This document shows, piece by piece, positions 35,409 through 44,225 of a stretch of DNA of 64,000 nucleotides. Position 1 is the first letter of the stretch, and each line of letters opens with the position of its first letter. A program made the translations under genes and the position numbers. The notes beneath the pieces were generated by a model. It ran no database searches and had not been told where the DNA came from. It saw only the letters and a program-made list of their open reading frames with translations. The DNA is from Rheinheimera sp. SA_1 (lineage in GTDB: Bacteria > Pseudomonadota > Gammaproteobacteria > Enterobacterales > Alteromonadaceae), in NCBI RefSeq assembly GCF_001669775.1, contig NZ_LXWK01000018.1, positions 186,001 to 250,000 on the forward strand, written 5' to 3'.

Positions 35409-37307
35409 CTATTCACAGCTCTGCTTGTTTGCCATTGGTTGATATTCAGAAATTTTGTTACCAATATTGTCGTAAACAAAACAGGTCGTCCTGGTTTCAC
35501 CGCCATAACTTACTGATACCCCTTTAAGCCAGAGGTTATTAGCAGTATTTTCGGAACCGTAGTGATAAGTCTTTAAAATGGTTTCGGTAGCATTTGTACA
35601 AGCAGTGTCGGTTGCTGAACCTGTTAAGCACTCACGCTCAGAAGTCATTAACCATACAGGCGAGTCAGCTTGAACAATAGAATTCCCATTTAACTTGTAA
35701 TAGGCATAACGCTGCTCGTAGTTGTAGGATTTTTTCGACACTATCCCTTTACTATCGGTTGGTGCATCTTGCGTCTGCACGAACCCGGAAGCGCAGTGAT
35801 AACTGAACGTTGTCGTAGCCCCAGTCGTCTGCCCTTTAGGATCTTTAATCCATGCTGGTTTATGCTGAGTGTTGATTGCGGGGCTACAGTTATTCTGATA
35901 ATCCGCAGTAGTTACCAATTCCGGGTCTGCATGACCAGCGGCTGGTTTTTCGCGTTTTTCAGTGATATTGCCGCGCAAGTCATGTTGGAAATGTACAGAA
36001 TTACCAAAGGTGTAGCTAATTTTTTCAATATTGTTTTTGTAATCATTTTTTATTGTGAATGAAGCACCTTGCTCGTCATCCCTGATAAACTCAATAGCTC
36101 CAGTCAACGAACTTGTCCTTATCCATATATCCTGCCCATGAGGACCTGTTGAAGTAACTTCAGTGGGAATGTAATTATATTGAGGTGGGGCGGAGCGCTT
36201 ATAAGACCATTCAGCATCGTCTTTCGTAACTTTAGTAACGATTCCTTTCTTCGAAATGCTACAATTACCACCACCCGAACATGACCACTCATTTCCCCTT
36301 GCATAGGAAGTGGTAACAGTGCCAGAGCTGGATGCACTGACAATATCTGAAATTCGAGGGTCGTTTTCTATTAATGCACCGCCATTGCAACTACTAACAC
36401 CAGCGCCAAAATTACAATACAACTTATGCTTATATATGACTCTACTACTATCCGGAAGATTTACTGTTAGATCACCTTCGCCATATACAAGAGAATTGCT
36501 GGGCCAGCTGTACTTAATCTTTGACCAAGTATGAGCTGTTGAACATGCATCAGCGAACGGGTCACAGTAATCGACTGCGTTGTTAATTGCTTTTATTTCA
36601 TCGACTAGAAACCAATTCCAATTGTCTTTTACTTCATTATTACTTTTATAGCTATACTTTAGCTGTAAACCAGTGTTCGACGTAACCGATTGAATACGGC
36701 TGGATAAAATAGCATGCAATGGATTAAACACAGCGCTCGTTTTATAGTTAATTTTTAACTGATAGCCGGAGGGATAAGTTACTTTAGTGATGGCTGCAAT
36801 ATATTTATCACCGAAAGCCATTGTATTAAACGGAGTTGGAATATGCATCGCTGTCGAATATTCGTAGACCACACCTGAGCTATTGGTAAACTCAAAAGTA
36901 TTTGCACTCAATTTTTTTAGCTTTCTCTTTGGGCCTGACGTTGTCTCATAATCAACAAATGCTGCAGATTTGTAATCTTGATAAGGTATATGCTCTGTAC
37001 TACCACCAAATGTAAAATTTAATCGACCGCCTAAAGACACACTTGAACTACTATACATGTAGCCCCAAAAGTTATCAAAAGCGACATAAAAGCTATCTTC
37101 GTGAGACATCATTTTGTGTTGCAATGATAGATCGCCAGCTCCAATTGATATGGTATCTAATACAATGCTACTTCTACCAGAATTAATACCAACACCTGCT
37201 TTATCACTTACTTTATGTTGCATTGGTGGTTCTATTGCTGGCGCTGACAATACATTGCAGCTGTAGATAGCAAGCCCGGTTATCAATAAATTTTGCTTAA
37301 TCTGCAT
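35409..37307 (-). CDS. N-terminal polypeptide of the split Rhs
   Basis: This 632-residue secreted protein (signal peptide QNLLITGLAIYSCNVLSA) has the features of the start of large secreted Rhs proteins: a DKAGVGINSGRSSIVLDTIS opening, RLNFTFGGSTEHIPYQDYKS, a beta-rich region, then divergent YD-like repeats such as VHFQHDLRGNITEKREKP. It stops in the middle of a repeat, CFVYDNIGNKISEYQPM, shortly before the Rhs core protein begins with a new signal peptide. Several cysteine pairs (DPFADACSTAH, CSGGGNCSISK) suggest export to an oxidising place. AAGGG is upstream of the ATG. The two polypeptides probably assemble after export. Confidence 0.75.
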   Translation of the reverse strand: MQIKQNLLITGLAIYSCNVLSAPAIEPPMQHKVSDKAGVGINSGRSSIVLDTISIGAGDLSLQHKMMSHEDSFYVAFDNFWGYMYSSSSVSLGGRLNFTFGGSTEHIPYQDYKSAAFVDYETTSGPKRKLKKLSANTFEFTNSSGVVYEYSTAMHIPTPFNTMAFGDKYIAAITKVTYPSGYQLKINYKTSAVFNPLHAILSSRIQSVTSNTGLQLKYSYKSNNEVKDNWNWFLVDEIKAINNAVDYCDPFADACSTAHTWSKIKYSWPSNSLVYGEGDLTVNLPDSSRVIYKHKLYCNFGAGVSSCNGGALIENDPRISDIVSASSSGTVTTSYARGNEWSCSGGGNCSISKKGIVTKVTKDDAEWSYKRSAPPQYNYIPTEVTSTGPHGQDIWIRTSSLTGAIEFIRDDEQGASFTIKNDYKNNIEKISYTFGNSVHFQHDLRGNITEKREKPAAGHADPELVTTADYQNNCSPAINTQHKPAWIKDPKGQTTGATTTFSYHCASGFVQTQDAPTDSKGIVSKKSYNYEQRYAYYKLNGNSIVQADSPVWLMTSERECLTGSATDTACTNATETILKTYHYGSENTANNLWLKGVSVSYGGETRTTCFVYDNIGNKISEYQPMANKQSCE

Positions 37308-37330
37308 ATCTGGAAAACCCTTTAAAAAAT

Positions 37331-39034
37331 TTAATTATTTACAATACTTACATTAATTCGATTGCCAGCGGCATCATAATCATAATTTCTGTCGCCATTT
37401 ACGGCGTCATCAGTTTCAATCAACCGGCCAAGATCGTCATATTTGTAGAGAACAACTTTAGGCGCTGTTATCACGAAACTGGCTGAAGTTGCGATACTGT
37501 CTGCCATGCCAGCTTTAAAGCTTTTCGCTTTTATTGTGGACGTGCTGGATAGGCTAAACGGGCTGTTATAAAGCGTTGAACCTGCATGAACATCACTGCC
37601 ATCAATGGTGTAGCGAATTTGCGCACCGGCAGTACCGCTAGTTAGTGTCACATGGACAGGACCATTATGGTTGCCGCCATTCGGGCTGATTGCAGGTGCT
37701 ACGACTTGGATCACAAAACTGGCACTACTTTGCGCACTGTCGGTCATACCCGATTTAAAGCTTTTTGCTTTAACCGTGGTGTTGGCTGTAACCATAAATG
37801 GTGTTGAATAAAGCGGTGAGCTTGCCGTGACATCGCTGCCATCGACGGTGTAACGGGTTTGTGCACCTGAGGTCGCTGTCGCCAGAGTGACCGACACCGG
37901 CGCACTATGGGTGCCGCCATTCGGGCTGAAGCTGGGAGCTGCTACTGCTGCTGAAGCTTTAAACGTTGCGGTTACCGTACAGGCGGCGGTGATGGCGCCT
38001 GTGGTAAAAGGACTGGTTGTAGTCGTTCTGCCACAACCAGAAATGCTGTCGATGATAAAGCCGCTATTGGCCGTTACGTTGAAACTTGCGGTACCGCCAG
38101 ATGCAACATCGACATAACCAGGGCTAATACTGCCACCAGCATTAGCACTGGCACTCACCCGAATTGGCGCAGCCTGAACCGTTACAACATTGCTGCCATC
38201 TGAATAGGGCGAGCACAAGGACGTGTTACAGGCTTTTAGTAAAAACTGATAAATTGCACCAGCTTTACCAGTAAAACTATGAGTGCGGCTGCTCCCCATA
38301 TTTAACTGGCCCGTCGCAGTGCCATTCTCATAAGGCTCCAGTAAGTAATAAGTCGCCCGGGCTTGCGCGGCCCAATTGACAGTGACGGTGGTGCCACTTA
38401 CTGAGGCTGTCGGTGGCGAGGTCTTATCCGGTGTTAAAGGTGCAGTAACAACATTACTTGCTGCCGAATAAGCCGAGCACAAAGACGTGTTACAGGCTTT
38501 TATCAAATACTGATAGGTTTTTCCAGGCGTTATATTCTGCTGATAGGTCGTGGTATTACCAACCTGTACCTGCCCGGTTGGCACGCCACTTACATAAGGC
38601 TCTACGATGTAATAAGTCGCTCTTGGCGCAGCAGACCAGGTCAAATCCAGATACATACCTTGCAAAGTCGCTGTTGGAGTCGACGGTTTATCCGGAGTTA
38701 AGGGTGGTGTCACCGTTTGGCTATACGCCGAAAATGCCGAACAACCGGAGCCATCACAAGCTTTGAGCCGATATCTGTAACTGCGGCCGGGCGTGATATT
38801 TTGCTGATACAAGGTTGTATTGCCAACGTTCACAGTGCCGGTTGCAACACCGGTTTCGGAATATTCAACCTGATAGTTGCTAGCGCCACTCACGGTGCCC
38901 CAGGTGACATCGATATACATGCCAATCAATTTAGCGTTTGGTGATGCAGGCGTTGCTGGCACCGCATTGGCTTTCCAGGCCAGCACGGTGCAGAGCAAAC
39001 CCAGCGCTAAGCTGGCCATATTTTTGATTAACAT
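37331..39034 (-). CDS. YD-tail protein 4: FN3-like x3, InlB-like repeat, CHB_HEX_C-like x2, single YD repeat
   Basis: This 567-residue secreted protein starts MLIKNMASLALGLLC with a signal peptide ending WKANA. Three fibronectin-like domains of about 90 residues follow, each ending in a CN/CD-x3-C motif (ACDGSGC, ACNTSLC twice). Next are a divergent InlB B-repeat-like domain (GGSISPGYVDVASGGTASFN), two chitobiase-C-terminal-like domains (ISPNGGNHNGPVHVTLTSGT, RYTIDGSDV) and a final single YD repeat, YKYDDLGRLIET to YDAAGNRINVSIVNN. It follows the other tail proteins and is 23 bases before the split Rhs N-terminal gene, so it is probably in the same transcript. Adhesion or surface display is a guess. 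Confidence 0.72.
   Translation of the reverse strand: MLIKNMASLALGLLCTVLAWKANAVPATPASPNAKLIGMYIDVTWGTVSGASNYQVEYSETGVATGTVNVGNTTLYQQNITPGRSYRYRLKACDGSGCSAFSAYSQTVTPPLTPDKPSTPTATLQGMYLDLTWSAAPRATYYIVEPYVSGVPTGQVQVGNTTTYQQNITPGKTYQYLIKACNTSLCSAYSAASNVVTAPLTPDKTSPPTASVSGTTVTVNWAAQARATYYLLEPYENGTATGQLNMGSSRTHSFTGKAGAIYQFLLKACNTSLCSPYSDGSNVVTVQAAPIRVSASANAGGSISPGYVDVASGGTASFNVTANSGFIIDSISGCGRTTTTSPFTTGAITAACTVTATFKASAAVAAPSFSPNGGTHSAPVSVTLATATSGAQTRYTVDGSDVTASSPLYSTPFMVTANTTVKAKSFKSGMTDSAQSSASFVIQVVAPAISPNGGNHNGPVHVTLTSGTAGAQIRYTIDGSDVHAGSTLYNSPFSLSSTSTIKAKSFKAGMADSIATSASFVITAPKVVLYKYDDLGRLIETDDAVNGDRNYDYDAAGNRINVSIVNN
37461..37723. repeat. 263-bp block repeated at 42683-42945
   Basis: The block encodes the last chitobiase-like domain of tail protein 4 and has a close copy of the same length in tail protein 1 at 42683-42945. 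By eye most positions agree, and runs of 30 or more bases are identical with no gaps. This points to recent duplication or gene conversion between the two genes. Confidence 0.8.
37779..38062. repeat. 284-bp block repeated at 39471-39754
   Basis: This block encodes a chitobiase-like domain and the end of the InlB-like domain in tail protein 4. Tail protein 3 holds a copy of equal length at 39471-39754 with few differences. A partial copy is in tail protein 1 (about 43005-43155), where the InlB-like part is missing. Confidence 0.8.
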
Positions 39035-39106
39035 AAACAGTCCATTTCCTTTTTTACTAAATTTCTAAATTCTGAAGTTTTTGAGTTCATCACTGGTAAC
39101 TGATGT

Positions 39107-39205
39107 TCATTTATCCTTGGCTTCACCAGCTGGGAAATATCCAGTTCGTTTAATAACATTACTCTCTGCAGCCGTCCCAGCGATACCTGAAGTTATTGAA
39201 TTCAT
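39107..39205 (-). CDS. possible 32-residue small ORF between tail proteins
   Basis: A frame of 32 codons starts MNSITSGIAGTAAESNV and ends GEAKDK. It lies in the 228-bp gap between tail proteins 3 and 4. There is no good ribosome site just upstream of the ATG. The position and length are matched by the frame at 42373-42471, but the residues are not alike. It may be a remnant of a lost gene or not coding at all. Confidence 0.2.
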   Translation of the reverse strand: MNSITSGIAGTAAESNVIKRTGYFPAGEAKDK

Positions 39206-39262
39206 TTATAGATAATCATCTACCCTTAACTTTCAAACCAGACGGCAATGTCTATATTTCAA

Positions 39263-40744
39263 TCATTTATTCACCACGCTGACATCAATTCTGTTGCCCG
39301 CTGCATCGTATCCATAAATACGATTGCCATTGATCGAGTCCGTAACTTCGGTTAATCGACCAAGATCGTCATACCTGTAAATAACAACCTTAGAAGCTGT
39401 AATCACAAAATCGGCGGACGTTACGAAACTGTCCGCCATCCCGGCTTTAAAGCTTTTTGCTTTAACCATAGTGTTGGCTGTAACCATAAATGGTGTTGAA
39501 TAAAGTGGTGAGCTTGCCGTGACATCGCTGCCATCAATGGTGTAACGGATTTGTGCACCAGAGGTCGCTGTCGCCAGAGTGACCGACACCGGCGCACTAT
39601 GGGTTCCGCCATTCGGGCTGAAGATGGGGGCTGCTACTGCTGCTAAAGCTTTAAAAGTTGCTGTAACCGTACAGGCGGCGGTGATAGCGCTTGTGGTAAA
39701 GGGGCTGGTACTTGTGGTTCGGCCACAGCCCGAGATGCTGTCGATGATAAAGCCACTGCTTGGTGTGACGGTAAATGTAGCAGTTTGCCCCTGCTGGACG
39801 TTGATTGAAGTAGGAGAAATACTACCGTTGCTGCCAGCAATTGCGGTTACCGTATAAATTGTAGTTGCCTGAATTACATTTACAGACGTTATTGAACTTA
39901 GGCTCGAACACATAATTGAATTACAGGTTCTGACAAAAAGCTCGTGAATGCCAATATCCGGTAGCTTTACCGTTACTACTTTTGAACCCGCAAAATTTAG
40001 CGGAATTAATTGCAACACCTGAACCTGCCCACTAGGTTTGGTTACTCGAAGCTGAATTTCAGTTGCATTAGAATCATTAGGATTTTGCACTGTAATTGAA
40101 AAGTTTTGATTAGCTATAACGTTCGTTGTAGACGAAGTTGGTGCAACTGGGGTTTTCAAAGACGCAGGTGTAAAAGTGGCCGATACTTCACAAGTTGCAG
40201 ACACTGATCCAGTGTTATATGTATTACCAGATAACGTACCTGAACAGCCTGTCACATTGCTTATACGATAGTATTGCTGCGGGGTTACCGTAAAGGTCGC
40301 TACAGAGCCCTTATCAACCAACCTAGAGGCGGGAGTAATACTTCCCCCACTGGTTGCAACAGCGGTTACCTGGACATTTTCTTTTATGGTTATAATCTTG
40401 CCTGAACTATGCCCAGAACACTCAGTGAGGTTGCATGTTCTGGTATAAAATTCATATTGCCCCGGAGTTGACAACGTGACCGTTACAGTTTTACTTGTGC
40501 CTGCGTTGATTCTAATAAATTTCGGGGCAAGCTCGGCACCCGCAAATCTGGTTCTGAGCTGCACTTCAACAGCAAGCGGGTCGTTAGGCATGTAGACCGT
40601 CACAGCGATGTTTTGATTCGCAGAAAACGATGTACCACTTATTGACGGTGCACTTGGTGTTATTAGGGCTGCATTCACAGATGGCACAATTAATGCCGAC
40701 GCTAATAAAAGCAACAATGATAAACTCAATTGGAAACTACGCAC
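39263..40744 (-). CDS. YD-tail protein 3: FN3-like, InlB-like x2, CHB_HEX_C-like, single YD repeat
   Basis: This protein of about 493 residues is probably started by GTG at 40744 with GAGGT before it; the signal peptide (LSLSLLLLLASALIVPSVNA) follows at once. It has two Ig/FN3-like domains, each ending in CN-x3-C (TCNLTEC, TCNSIMC) and each followed by an InlB B-repeat-like domain (GGSITPASRLVDKGSVATFT and NGSISPTSINVQQGQTATFT). One chitobiase-like domain (ISPNGG-type, RYTIDGSDVTASSP) and the terminal YD repeat (YRYDDLGRLTEV, YDAAGNRIDVSVVNK) follow. A 284-bp block is shared with tail protein 4. It lies between two gaps of 26 and 228 bases. Confidence 0.7.
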   Translation of the reverse strand: MRSFQLSLSLLLLLASALIVPSVNAALITPSAPSISGTSFSANQNIAVTVYMPNDPLAVEVQLRTRFAGAELAPKFIRINAGTSKTVTVTLSTPGQYEFYTRTCNLTECSGHSSGKIITIKENVQVTAVATSGGSITPASRLVDKGSVATFTVTPQQYYRISNVTGCSGTLSGNTYNTGSVSATCEVSATFTPASLKTPVAPTSSTTNVIANQNFSITVQNPNDSNATEIQLRVTKPSGQVQVLQLIPLNFAGSKVVTVKLPDIGIHELFVRTCNSIMCSSLSSITSVNVIQATTIYTVTAIAGSNGSISPTSINVQQGQTATFTVTPSSGFIIDSISGCGRTTSTSPFTTSAITAACTVTATFKALAAVAAPIFSPNGGTHSAPVSVTLATATSGAQIRYTIDGSDVTASSPLYSTPFMVTANTMVKAKSFKAGMADSFVTSADFVITASKVVIYRYDDLGRLTEVTDSINGNRIYGYDAAGNRIDVSVVNK

Positions 40745-40806
40745 TACCAATACCTCAATTAAATTAATATATGATTTCAAGTTGCACTAGCTGCTTTCAG
40801 TTGAAA

Positions 40807-42309
40807 TCAGTGATTCACAACACTGACATCAATTCTGTTGCCCGCTGCATCATACCTATAAAGTCGGTTACCATTTATCGCATCAGTAACTTCGGTTAGT
40901 CGGCCGAGAGCATCGTATTTGTAGGTAACAATTTTGGGTGGTGTTATCACGAAGTTGGCCGAGCTCAAAGCACTGTCTGCCATGCCAGATTTAAAACTAC
41001 GGGCTTTAACAGTGGTATTGACTGTGACCATAAAAGGTGTCGAATAAAGGTTTGAACTCGCTGTCACATCACTACCGTTTGTCGTATAACGAGTTTGCGC
41101 ACCTGCAGTTTTAGGTTTAAGAGCTACTGACACTGGAGTACTGAAGGCACCCCCGCTTGGGTTGATTTCAGGGGCGGCAACTGGCACTAAAATGATGTTG
41201 TAAAAAACATTCGTTTCAGGACTTGGATTAAATCCATCACGGAATGCTTTTACTCGTAAATTTGTCAACGATGAGATAGTAACTGGGTTGCTAAACGCAG
41301 GCGAACCACTAGTTACTGCATCTCCATTGATTGTATAGCGGTATGTTAAATTAGGCTGTGAAAGCACGCTCACCTGAACACTCGCGCTATAGGCTCCTGC
41401 GGCTGGTGTCAATTGAGGGGCTGTCAATGGCGATTCAACTACTCTTGGTGCATCCAGAAACTTTGTCGGATCTGTCGGTAGTCGATTGCCGTTTAAATCA
41501 ATGCAATACCACTTAGAGGACCCTGAAATCGGCACAGCATTAACAAATGGACCGTAGGTACCATTTACAGGCTTCAATTCCGGAATCCCCACTCCAGATG
41601 TGGTCGAATAGCATTCTTTAACGTTGCGAATATCCCAGTAAAAATAAGAGCTATTGTAGATATCTACTGTTTGTGGCACCCATTCAAAACGCTGCACTTT
41701 AGGTGAACCAACTATTGTATAGGTCGCGATGGTTTCAGGGCCTGGATTAAATCCTGCACGATATGCGCGTACGCGCAGTGTTGCAGTACTATTTATAGTC
41801 AGCGGGGCGTTCAATACTGGAGCATATTGGTTAACCTCACTGCCATTTAAAGAATACCTGTAGGTTATGCCCGGTTGCTGTATGACGGTTACACGGAGCC
41901 CTGTATTATAGATACCTGCTGGCTTCGTCAATTCAGGCGCAGTTAAAGGCGCTTCAACAATTCTTTTAGCTTCAATAAACTGATCAGGATTAGCTGGATA
42001 TCGGTTGCCATTTAAGTCAATGCAATACCATCGAGATGAACCTGTGTATGGAAAAGAATTGGTCGCAGGTCCGGAAACGCCACTGATTGTTTTTAATGCT
42101 GGGGCGCCTGTCCCAGAGGTCATTGAATAACATTCTTTTACGTTTCGAATATCCCAATGAAAATATGCAGGGATGTTAATTTCGCTCGGACTTTGCACCC
42201 ACTCAAACCTAACAACGCTTGGTGTAGCAGCCTGTACTTCGCAGATGAATAGAAACTGCAAAAAAAATATAGTTACCGAAATTAATATTGAGCAACATTT
42301 ACAAATCAT
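40807..42309 (-). CDS. YD-tail protein 2: two Cys-paired novel domains, CHB_HEX_C-like x3, single YD repeat
   Basis: This protein of about 500 residues has a signal peptide (SVTIFFLQFLFICEVQA). It holds two copies of a domain I do not recognise, each with FEW...W, WDIRNVKECYS and a later KWYCIDLNGNR or RWYCIDLNGNR; the two cysteines probably pair. Each copy is followed by a chitobiase-C-terminal-like domain (RYSLNGSEV, RYTINGDAV), then a third (INPSGG-type, RYTTNGSDV) and the terminal YD repeat (YKYDALGRLTEV, YDAAGNRIDVSVVNH). The start is uncertain between 42309, 42327 and 42369. It is the most different of the four tail proteins in its N-terminal part but has the same end. Confidence 0.68.
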   Translation of the reverse strand: MICKCCSILISVTIFFLQFLFICEVQAATPSVVRFEWVQSPSEINIPAYFHWDIRNVKECYSMTSGTGAPALKTISGVSGPATNSFPYTGSSRWYCIDLNGNRYPANPDQFIEAKRIVEAPLTAPELTKPAGIYNTGLRVTVIQQPGITYRYSLNGSEVNQYAPVLNAPLTINSTATLRVRAYRAGFNPGPETIATYTIVGSPKVQRFEWVPQTVDIYNSSYFYWDIRNVKECYSTTSGVGIPELKPVNGTYGPFVNAVPISGSSKWYCIDLNGNRLPTDPTKFLDAPRVVESPLTAPQLTPAAGAYSASVQVSVLSQPNLTYRYTINGDAVTSGSPAFSNPVTISSLTNLRVKAFRDGFNPSPETNVFYNIILVPVAAPEINPSGGAFSTPVSVALKPKTAGAQTRYTTNGSDVTASSNLYSTPFMVTVNTTVKARSFKSGMADSALSSANFVITPPKIVTYKYDALGRLTEVTDAINGNRLYRYDAAGNRIDVSVVNH

Positions 42310-42372
42310 AAAAAACAAACCATCCATCTGCAATATAAAAATTAAAAGTAACCTTACAAAACATTGCAATAA

Positions 42373-42471
42373 TTAGATCGGCAGGTCAGCATTACTATAT
42401 TCAGCCATTGATTCAACAATACTATCACACTCAGGCAATTTAATAATTGCTGCCATTTTCATACCTTTCAT
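42373..42471 (-). CDS. possible 32-residue small ORF between tail proteins
   Basis: A 32-codon frame starts MKGMKMAAIIKLPECDS and ends YSNADLPI. AAAGG lies six bases before a second in-frame ATG (codon 6), giving a plausible start. It lies in the gap between tail proteins 1 and 2. I recognise no family. The upstream end of this gap is a duplicate of the gap before 39205, so the frame could be a fragment carried along by a duplication. Confidence 0.3.
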   Translation of the reverse strand: MKGMKMAAIIKLPECDSIVESMAEYSNADLPI

Positions 42472-42552
42472 CAATGATTTAATGTGTTGAATTGATTTAT
42501 ATAATCATCTAACCTTTAGCTACCAATCCAGACGGTAATGTCGATATTTCAA

Positions 42553-44166
42553 TCAGTTTTTCACCACGCTGACATCAATTCTGTTGCCCGCTGCATCGTA
42601 TCCATAAATACGATTGCCATTTATCGAGTCCGTAACTTCGGTTAATCGGCCAAGTGCATCATATTTGTAAATAACAACTTTAGGTGCTGTTATCACGAAA
42701 CTGGCTGAAGTTGCGATACTGTCTGCCATGCCAGCTTTAAAGCTTTTTGCTTTTACTGTGGTCGTGCTGGATAGGCTGAACGGGCTGTTATAAAGCGTTG
42801 AACCTGCATGTACATCACTGCCATTAATGGTGTAGCGAATTTGTGCACCTGCCGTACTGGTAGTTAATGTCACATTGACAGGAGCATTATGGCTGCCGCC
42901 ATTCGGGCTGATTGAAGGTGCTGCGGCTTGGATCACAAAACTGGCTGAGCTCAAAGCGCTGTCTGTCATGCCCGCTTTAAAACTTCGGGCTTTAACTGTG
43001 GTATTCGCTGTGACCATCAATGGTGCTAAATAAAGTGATGAACCAGTTGTCACATCGCTGCCATCGACGGTGTAACGGGTTTGTGCACCTGAGGTTGTTG
43101 TCGCCAGAGTGACCGACACCGGAGCACTATGGGTGCCGCCATTCGGGCTGATTGTGGGGGTGACTACCGCTGCACCTATGACCGTGAGTTGCCTGGCGAC
43201 ATTGCTGCAATAATTACTGTAGTTACAGGCATATATTCTGTACTGGTAGGTTCCTGCACCATTTGCTGGTCTTAAAGTAACTTGATAACTACTTTGCCCG
43301 CTCACCCAATTTATCGGCCCCTGCTGCAGTTGCTCCGAACCACCCGGTACTGTGACATAAACTCCAAAGTCGGAATTCCCTGAAATATGACCGGCCCCCG
43401 CAGACCAGCTGAGTATTGTGCTTTGCCCCAAAGCAAGGCTTGACACAAGCGATACATTCACAGGTGCGGTTGGTGCAGCTGGAGTCGTTACTGTCAAAGA
43501 TTTATCGGTGTAACTACAGTAATTGTCATAGTTACAGGCATAAATACGATATTGATAAATGCCAGTACCATTTGCCGGTGTCAGAGAAACCTGGTAACTA
43601 CTCTGGCCACTGGACCAGCTAATTGGACCATGAGATAGTTTTTGGGTGCCTCCGGGTGGAGTCACGTAAACACCAAAGGTTGATTTTCCGGCAATGTGAC
43701 CGGAACTTGCAGTCCAGCTAAGTGTTGCGCTTTGCCCGATAGTGATACTTGCCGCCAGCGTCACATTGTTAGGCGCTGCAGGTGCAGGTGGCACGACAAC
43801 AGTGATTGATCTATCGCTGTAACTGCAATAGTTGCTGTAATTGCAGGCATAAACCCGATAGTTGTAAGTACCCATGCCTTCGTTGGGCTGCACATTTACG
43901 CTGTATGTTGGTTTGGATGCAGACCAGGCAATAGGACCGTGCAATAATCTTTGCGCCCCGCCCGGTGGAGTCACATAAACGCCATAATCAGAACTGCCTG
44001 TCACATGGCCTGTGCCAGTGCTCCAGCTAAGACTAATCGATTGACCCGGATACGCTGTGACTGAACTGGCATTGAGATTTAACGGAGCCGATGGTGGGGT
44101 GTTCGCTGATGCGTAAGAGGTAAGTAATAAACAAAAAATAAAGTTGCAGAATCTAACAATTCTCAC
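42553..44166 (-). CDS. YD-tail protein 1: FN3-like x3, CHB_HEX_C-like x2, single YD repeat
   Basis: This protein of about 537 residues probably starts at GTG 44166 with GGAG eight bases before it, followed by a signal peptide (CNFIFCLLLTSYASA); an ATG at 44214 is the alternative. Three Ig/FN3-like domains of about 100 residues share YGVYVTPPGGAQ or YGVYVTPPGG-like strands and end in ACNYSNYC or ACNYDNYC. Two chitobiase-like domains (ISPNGGTHSAPVSVTL, ISPNGGSHNAPVNVTL) and the terminal YD repeat (YKYDALGRLTEV, YDAAGNRIDVSVVKN) follow. It is the first gene of the array. Its last part is shared at DNA level with tail proteins 3 and 4. Confidence 0.72.
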   Translation of the reverse strand: MRIVRFCNFIFCLLLTSYASANTPPSAPLNLNASSVTAYPGQSISLSWSTGTGHVTGSSDYGVYVTPPGGAQRLLHGPIAWSASKPTYSVNVQPNEGMGTYNYRVYACNYSNYCSYSDRSITVVVPPAPAAPNNVTLAASITIGQSATLSWTASSGHIAGKSTFGVYVTPPGGTQKLSHGPISWSSGQSSYQVSLTPANGTGIYQYRIYACNYDNYCSYTDKSLTVTTPAAPTAPVNVSLVSSLALGQSTILSWSAGAGHISGNSDFGVYVTVPGGSEQLQQGPINWVSGQSSYQVTLRPANGAGTYQYRIYACNYSNYCSNVARQLTVIGAAVVTPTISPNGGTHSAPVSVTLATTTSGAQTRYTVDGSDVTTGSSLYLAPLMVTANTTVKARSFKAGMTDSALSSASFVIQAAAPSISPNGGSHNAPVNVTLTTSTAGAQIRYTINGSDVHAGSTLYNSPFSLSSTTTVKAKSFKAGMADSIATSASFVITAPKVVIYKYDALGRLTEVTDSINGNRIYGYDAAGNRIDVSVVKN

Positions 44167-44225
44167 ACTGGTGCTCCATGCAGCTATCCGACAGATTGCA
44201 GAAAAACGTACCAAAATTGGGCGCT

